Assembly: GCA_023079485.1 (NCBI GenBank)
Contig: CM041084.1
Span: 67,551,709-67,615,708 of the forward strand
From: Archilochus colubris
Lineage: Eukaryota; Chordata; Aves; Apodiformes; Trochilidae
Length of the DNA: 64,000 nucleotides
Direction of reading: 5' to 3'
This document shows, in pieces, positions 60,801 to 64,000 of the stretch; position 1 is the stretch's first letter, and each line of letters starts with the position of its first letter. Both the position numbers and the translations under genes were made by a program. The notes below the pieces were generated by a model, which saw only the letters and a list, made by a program, of their open reading frames with translations, was not told where the DNA came from and searched no databases.

Positions 60801-62227
60801 AAAGGTACCTGTGAAGTGTAAGGATGAGAGTCCGAGTTCAAATGGGAAACAAAGGCAGTTTCCTTTCCATTCTTGTGTGGGAACTGTGGCATTTTGTGTT
60901 GCTGCCACACACTGTGAGAATGAAATGGAAGGATGTGCACCTCAGCTGCATGATTCACTCTTCCAGAGTTCACTTGCATTTCCTTCCTCATTAGCCTATG
61001 ATTTATTCATACACACATGGGTGTGAGGAGGAGATGTGAATGGGATCAGCTCTGATTACTTCCTGTGAAGATTTTCACAGACACAGTGAAAGCTCTTCTA
61101 GACTCGTAAAAAAATCTCTTTGTAGAGGTACACAGAATTGCCTAACAAGAAAGGCTACATCCCAGGAAATCATTCTTCAGTAGGAGGGGAGCCCTGGGGC
61201 TTGAAAACAAATGAGTAATGTTTTTGATCTGTCCCATCTTAAATGCAGTGTGGTAACTGGATGTCATGAGAAGTTATGTGTTATAATGACAAGTGCTGTG
61301 AAGATTCAGTGTCACACTAGAGAGGAGCCATGAGAGTCCCTTTTACTGAAGGCTGCTATCTAAAGAGATGAGAACCTGAGCTCCTAGCATGCCACACAGC
61401 TGTGTTTTAGTACTGTTTCAGAAGAGAATAGCCATGCTGTTTTACTGAAAGCAAGGTCAGTCCATTGATTTCCATAAGTTACAAAGGAGCATCTTTTTTG
61501 CTTATTTAAGAACATAGAAAGCAGTAGTTTACATTTACTTCTCATCTCTCTCTAGGAAGTGTTGAATCTTGGTTAGGAAAGAGAGAGGAGGTGCCATTGC
61601 TGGTGTCTCCATATCTAGCATAATGGTACATAGGCTGGTGTGAGAGAAATGATAGCTTCATGATTCACAGCTGATACACATGGACCTTCTCTGACAGTTC
61701 CTAGTATGAGTTCAAATTTCAGGGTGCCATGAGAGGGAATGAGATACTAAAGCACTGGAAAAAGTTGGGACTCTAGATCTTTGTCTTTCAAACTGAACTT
61801 CATTAAAGTGCTGGTTGAATCTGCAGACCAGCACTAGAAATAATTCCACTGCAACACTAGTCTGGTGTGAAGCAAATACACATTTACTCAGAAATGTAAC
61901 TTGCAGTACCAGGAGAAGCATTCTTACCTTCAGCCATTTTCCCAGGTAGTCTCCTCACAAATGTCTTTTCTCAAAATTTCCAGAGGTCGTTCTTCAGACA
62001 TCCCTGCCTTCTCCCTCAGTACTTCCAGTTCCTTTGACTTTGATTTTCTAAGTGAACCATAATGCTTTAATGCCTTTTTTTTTTTTTTAACTTATTTATT
62101 TCTCCTTAGGTTTGAAAGTGTTAGTGACTTTACCTCAGAGTTAGAAGACAGTGATGATCCAACAGCTTATGTCACCAACTTGACATACTACCACCTGGTC
62201 CCGTTTGAGACTGATATTCTGGACTGA
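38959..62227 (+). CDS. PXDC1: PX domain-containing protein 1, complete five-exon coding sequence
   Basis: The coding sequence is join(38959-39214, 52026-52117, 52393-52510, 56685-56796, 62110-62227): 696 bases, 231 residues plus TGA, the same length as I recall for human PXDC1 (C6orf145). I recognise the family from the N-terminal [13 protein letters not shown], the PX-like RSYSDL motif at residues 55-60, the KEAHDIE segment, the block around [14 protein letters not shown], and the C-terminal [13 protein letters not shown] domains usually bind membrane phosphoinositides; here the PX-like region covers roughly residues 10-115. No signal peptide or membrane segment is visible, so the protein should be cytosolic or peripheral to membranes. 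Its cellular role is poorly characterised and I do not assign one. All four introns are GT-AG and the reading frame closes across every junction (phases 1, 0, 1, 2). The start is the ATG with G at -3 and +4 (GCGGGATGG). Identification is confident; function is inferred from the family. Confidence 0.97.
39834..39861 (+). repeat. Poly-A run, 28 bases
   Basis: An uninterrupted A homopolymer in intron 1, downstream of the CpG island. No retroposed gene body abuts it, so I treat it as simple sequence rather than a retrocopy tail. Confidence 0.9.
40602..40815 (+). promoter_or_regulatory. Candidate internal promoter or enhancer: TATA-like box plus CpG patch in intron 1
   Basis: A TATATATAA stretch at 40602-40610 lies about 40 bases before an isolated CpG-rich block (about 40,645-40,815), which stands out against AT-rich neighbours 1.4 kb beyond exon 1. 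An ATG at 40652 has G at -3 and +4 and opens a 71-codon frame starting [11 protein letters not shown]. The best nearby donor, GTGGGT at 40805, would leave phase 0, but exon 2 needs phase 1. An alternative PXDC1 first exon is therefore not cleanly supported. An enhancer or unspliced CpG remnant is as likely. Confidence 0.35.
41865..41891. repeat. Perfect inverted repeat, 12-bp arms, 3-base loop
   Basis: TGCTGGTATGAA and its exact reverse complement flank CAC in PXDC1 intron 1. It forms a tight hairpin in either strand. Confidence 0.95.
45247..45260 (-). promoter_or_regulatory. CTCF-like binding motif
   Basis: Read on the minus strand the site is CCACTAGATGGCAA, matching 13 of 14 positions of the CTCF core CCASYAGRKGGCRS. 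Occupancy cannot be told from sequence. Confidence 0.5.
49472..49492. repeat. (TA)n microsatellite
   Basis: Ten and a half TA units in intron 1. Confidence 0.95.
50066..50095. repeat. TATT-rich simple repeat
   Basis: Imperfect TATT tetranucleotide run in intron 1. Confidence 0.85.
52026..52117 (+). CDS. PXDC1: PXDC1 exon 2, residues 86-116
   Basis: This is a 92-base exon between a TTTTGCTTGCAG acceptor and a near-consensus AAG|GTGAGT donor. It completes Gly86 with its first two bases, then encodes [20 protein letters not shown] and a short [10 protein letters not shown] tail. The segment is amphipathic and probably helical, the expected end of the PX-like domain. It enters in phase 1 and leaves in phase 0 after Lys116. 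The short intron 2 (275 bases) separates it from exon 3. The high similarity to the mammalian segment I recall leaves little doubt. Confidence 0.97.
52118..52392 (+). other. PXDC1: PXDC1 intron 2 (275 bases)
   Basis: A short phase-0 intron with consensus GTGAGT donor and a pyrimidine-rich TTTCTTTTTCTCTTTTTAAG acceptor. No repeat or other feature is seen inside. Confidence 0.95.
52393..52510 (+). CDS. PXDC1: PXDC1 exon 3, residues 117-155 plus first base of codon 156
   Basis: This is a 118-base exon between a TCTCTTTTTAAG acceptor and a strong CAG|GTAAGA donor. It encodes [20 protein letters not shown] and then [19 protein letters not shown]. The FFERSPLD block followed by a charged, Ser/Pro-containing linker is a family signature. 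The segment [12 protein letters not shown] resembles the last helix of PX domains (often FL...P), so the domain may extend into this exon. It enters in phase 0 and leaves in phase 1. Confidence 0.97.
52835..53270 (+). mobile_element. Ancient L3/CR1-like LINE remnant
   Basis: Highly decayed, but block order fits the 3' part of L3/CR1-type LINEs: TTGAATACAGTGTATACAAT, TCTGGTCTCTCCATCTCAGA, then an AAAGATATAATTGG region, a GACATGACAGAGTGG-like region, GGAACTCAGTGTCATAGGAT and CAAAAAGGAATTAGACAAG. The element is in PXDC1 intron 3, in sense. Boundaries are approximate. Confidence 0.7.
54157..54540 (-). mobile_element. CR1 LINE 3' fragment
   Basis: The antisense CR1 3' end begins GAATCATAGAGCCATAGAA and continues through the GGAAGGGACCTCAGAGATCA, CATCCAGTCTC and CCTCCTCTTTTCCAGGCTG blocks. 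It is the same general subfamily as the copy at 23119 but more diverged. Its 5' edge coincides with a 23-bp tandem duplication. Confidence 0.92.
54518..54563. repeat. 23-bp tandem duplication at CR1 5' edge
   Basis: Two adjacent 23-base units beginning TCTTTTCCAGGCTGA and ending ATATGTT, with one mismatch. The first unit begins inside CR1 sequence and ends outside it. Confidence 0.95.
55240..55253 (+). promoter_or_regulatory. CTCF-like binding motif
   Basis: The plus strand reads TCAGTAGATGGCAG, matching 13 of 14 positions of the CTCF core CCASYAGRKGGCRS. It lies in intron 3 of PXDC1, outside any recognised repeat. Confidence 0.5.
56685..56796 (+). CDS. PXDC1: PXDC1 exon 4, residues 156-192 plus two bases of codon 193
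   Basis: This is a 112-base exon after a long pyrimidine tract and CCAACAG acceptor, ending at a consensus GTAAGT donor (CACTT|GTAAGT). It encodes [20 protein letters not shown] followed by [18 protein letters not shown]. No known domain is recognisable beyond the PXDC1 family itself. The [11 protein letters not shown] stretch is polar and is the least conserved part compared with the mammalian protein I recall. The exon leaves in phase 2, and Leu193 is completed by exon 5. Confidence 0.96.
56797..62109 (+). other. PXDC1: PXDC1 intron 4 (5.3 kb)
   Basis: A phase-2 intron of mostly unique AT-rich sequence. It contains a T-run near 57,933-57,948 and a 16-bp perfect palindrome at 57767-57782. 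Open frames of 107-158 codons (for example 59478-59801 and 60550-61026) have no family resemblance or coding signature and are read as chance. No mobile element was recognised. Confidence 0.88.
57767..57782. repeat. 16-bp perfect palindrome
   Basis: TAAGCTTATAAGCTTA, self-complementary, in intron 4. Probably incidental. Confidence 0.9.
62110..62227 (+). CDS. PXDC1: PXDC1 exon 5, coding part, residues 193-231 and stop
   Basis: The acceptor is a poly-T tract followed by TCTCCTTAG; the first G completes Leu193. The exon encodes [20 protein letters not shown] and then [18 protein letters not shown], ending in TGA at 62225-62227. The acidic ELEDSDDP run and the C-terminal [11 protein letters not shown] are conserved family features. 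The C-terminus carries no PDZ-type or lipidation motif that I can recognise. The exon continues as the 3' UTR. Confidence 0.97.
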
Positions 62228-63661
62228 GGCTGCTCAGTGATGCAGTCAGCCAGCATCCAGCTGACCTCTTCATCCATGGGCTCTTCTATCTCTGGCATTG
62301 CATCTCTGTGAATAAGGCTGTGCAGGCAAGACCAACAGCAGAGAAGTTGTAGCAAGTATGCCCCAAAGGTCGTTTGATAGTCTGGCCCTCCACTGTGTCT
62401 TATGGAGACATCTTCTAAAGAGGCAACTCATCGCTGTTGACACAAACTCATTTGCTGTGAATGCAAAGCAGCAGAGGCCTCTTGAGCCTCAAGGAAATCT
62501 CTGCTCTGTCTGTGGGAGCTGCTGCCCTGATGCAGCCATCACAAGTGCTGTCACTCGTGCTCCTTGGCTTGCAGTGCAAGTTGAGGCTTCCTCTTCTATG
62601 ATACCACCAGAAACTTCCCCAGATGGTGTGACCACGCTTTTTGTGCTATGTAAGCAAGAAGGCAAGGAAACCAGCAGAATTTTGTCAGTTCCTTCTATGG
62701 TTGCATAATGGAGGTCTTTTGGGTCACTTTTTTGCTCAGCTTCTGGATGACTGGTGCCTTACACGAGATGTCAGAACCACCATTGAGTGCCTCCTGGAAA
62801 CAGAACACGAGCTGACCGCTTTACTGCTTTTAATCACGGGTTTTTATATGAATGCTGAAGAGGCAACTACTCTTTCCTGGAACAGTAAAGCACCCAGCAG
62901 CTGGCATTGCAATGGACTGTGCATGATACTCGGGTACCTGTATGATTTCAGAGATCCGGAAAGATGATGGGAAAGCTGGGCTGCCCTGCTAAGAATGATC
63001 AAGGCTATGGCAAGGCACTTGGATATGACTTCTTTTTTTTAACATGTGGACCAGCAAATGTGAATGGTGCTTATAGTTGTTTACATCAGAGAGATAATTC
63101 CCTATGCATATTTCACCCCAGAGTATGGGGTGGAAGACAGTGAGTATTATGTTGTCTTTGGGCTGAAAAAGATTGATAAGCTACAGTGTGTGTACAGTGG
63201 TAGGAAAAAGACTCTCTCCACTGCCAGCCTGGCTCAAGGATTCTGTGTAGGTTTTGGGTAAATGCCTGCAGGGCCAAGTACAGGCTTTGCTGTCATGTAA
63301 TGCCATGGATTTCAGTGGAGGTAGGACAGCGAGTGGGAGCATGAGCAGGATTGGGCCCTGCAGCCTCTTGATTACTGGGTAGTGCAATTTTGAAATCTCC
63401 TTGGGGTCTCTCTCTCACGTGGAGTGCTCCAAAATCCTGGCTTTTGCTGAGGGTGCTCAACACTCACCACCATGACCTTTCATTGAGCTTTTTGTGATCG
63501 GTTTGTAAACATGAATTTGAAGGAGTGGAAATGAGAAGGAACGCATTTTGGACTTGTTTCTTGGTAAAGGGGCTTGCTTTGTCCTGAAGAGGTTGATACA
63601 ACTTCCTTCTGCAGACTTTTCATTTCTATCTAAAGAATAACAATTGAACAGAATTTGCTAA

Positions 63662-63669
63662 TGTAAATA
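63662..63669 (+). promoter_or_regulatory. PXDC1: Pumilio-type element UGUAAAUA in 3' UTR
   Basis: An exact match to the UGUANAUA consensus of PUF proteins, close to the transcript end where such sites commonly act on mRNA stability or translation. Binding is inferred from the motif only. Confidence 0.45.
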
Positions 63670-63674
63670 ATAAA
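63669..63674 (+). terminator. PXDC1: Polyadenylation signal AATAAA (proximal)
   Basis: A canonical hexamer about 1.44 kb after the stop codon. It overlaps by one base an upstream UGUAAAUA element (63662-63669), the Pumilio recognition form. Confidence 0.7.
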
Positions 63675-63729
63675 TTATTGAGAATCTTAATTCTTTTACA
63701 CAGTATGTTTTTGAAATATATTTTAATGA

Positions 63730-63735
63730 AATAAA
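63730..63735 (+). terminator. PXDC1: Polyadenylation signal AATAAA (distal)
   Basis: A second canonical hexamer 61 bases after the first. The two together suggest the transcript ends within about 63,690-63,760. Confidence 0.7.
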
Positions 63736-63750
63736 ATATAACTCACCTTC

Positions 63751-64000
63751 AGTATACTTCTGCAGCTTCAAACAGCAGCTTCCTTTTTTTTTTATTTTTT
63801 CCCCCAACCTTTCCAAATCCTCTTTCTTTTTCTACTAGTTTTGGCAAGATGTCAAGTTTTGGCATTTTTTCTGTGCTCCATGCATTTTCCATACTATAGA
63901 TATAGTGTATACCCAGGGGTAACCTCTCCACCTGAGTGTTGATCCTGTGTCTAGGTGTATGTGTGTTTGTGCCACTGAGTTTAGTGGAGTAATTCTCCAT
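63751..64000 (+). other. Downstream flank
   Basis: Beyond the second polyadenylation signal I see a pyrimidine-rich stretch and no gene. A minus-strand open frame here runs off the window and has no recognisable family. Confidence 0.6.

Larger units (their letters stand above)
62228..63750 (+). other. PXDC1: PXDC1 3' untranslated region
   Basis: This is unspliced sequence from the stop codon to shortly after the second polyadenylation signal. It contains chance open frames (for example 62358-62708 and 62641-62967) with no recognisable product. An end near 63,690 or near 63,750 is inferred from the two AATAAA signals; the exact cleavage sites are unknown. Confidence 0.75.

Noticed and set aside
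60550..61026. 158-codon open frame in intron 4
   Set aside because: No recognisable domain, no splice or start support, and typical AT/GC-neutral chance composition.
62358..62967. Open frames of 116 and 108 codons after the PXDC1 stop
   Set aside because: They lie in the 3' UTR, overlap in different frames and resemble no family I know.

Overview
The window is vertebrate nuclear DNA, almost certainly from a bird. The evidence is many CR1 LINE fragments ending in the ATTCTATG-type 3' repeat, a solo LTR of the avian ERVL type, AT-rich intergenic DNA with one sharp CpG island, and one intron-split gene whose protein matches vertebrate PXDC1 from end to end. I found nothing bacterial, viral (beyond the old LTR) or CRISPR-like.

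Layout. Positions 1 to about 38,200 are intergenic DNA upstream of the gene. They carry CR1 copies at 4881-5261 (interrupted), 7653-8267, 10585-11302, 15518-15595, 23119-24225 (a young copy abutting an older one) and 36603-37194, plus the ERVL-type solo LTR at 30802-31372. I could support no gene there; the short open frames are chance or CR1 remnants. A CpG island at about 38,200-39,720 holds the promoter and first coding exon of PXDC1 on the + strand. The coding sequence is join(38959-39214, 52026-52117, 52393-52510, 56685-56796, 62110-62227). It is 696 bases and encodes 231 residues, with intron phases 1, 0, 1 and 2 and all introns GT-AG. The 3' UTR runs from 62228 to about 63,750 and holds two AATAAA signals. 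About 250 bases of downstream flank follow.

How it works together. One transcription unit dominates: a CpG-island promoter, a short PX-type phosphoinositide-binding-like domain encoded mainly by exon 1 and continuing through exon 2, and a conserved C-terminal part encoded by exons 3-5. In human the genes flanking PXDC1 include SLC22A23 on its 3' side and FAM50B/PRPF4B on its 5' side. Neither side is reached here, so synteny is inference.

The most interesting observations are an out-of-frame upstream ORF overlapping the PXDC1 start codon; a weak exon 1 donor; a second CpG-rich patch in intron 1 with a TATA-like box and a good-context ATG; a 134-nt tract made only of G and T that replaces the middle of a CR1 copy; good CTCF-like motifs; three perfect short hairpins; and a Pumilio-type site overlapping the first polyadenylation signal. 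I did not find a new multi-gene biological system in this window.
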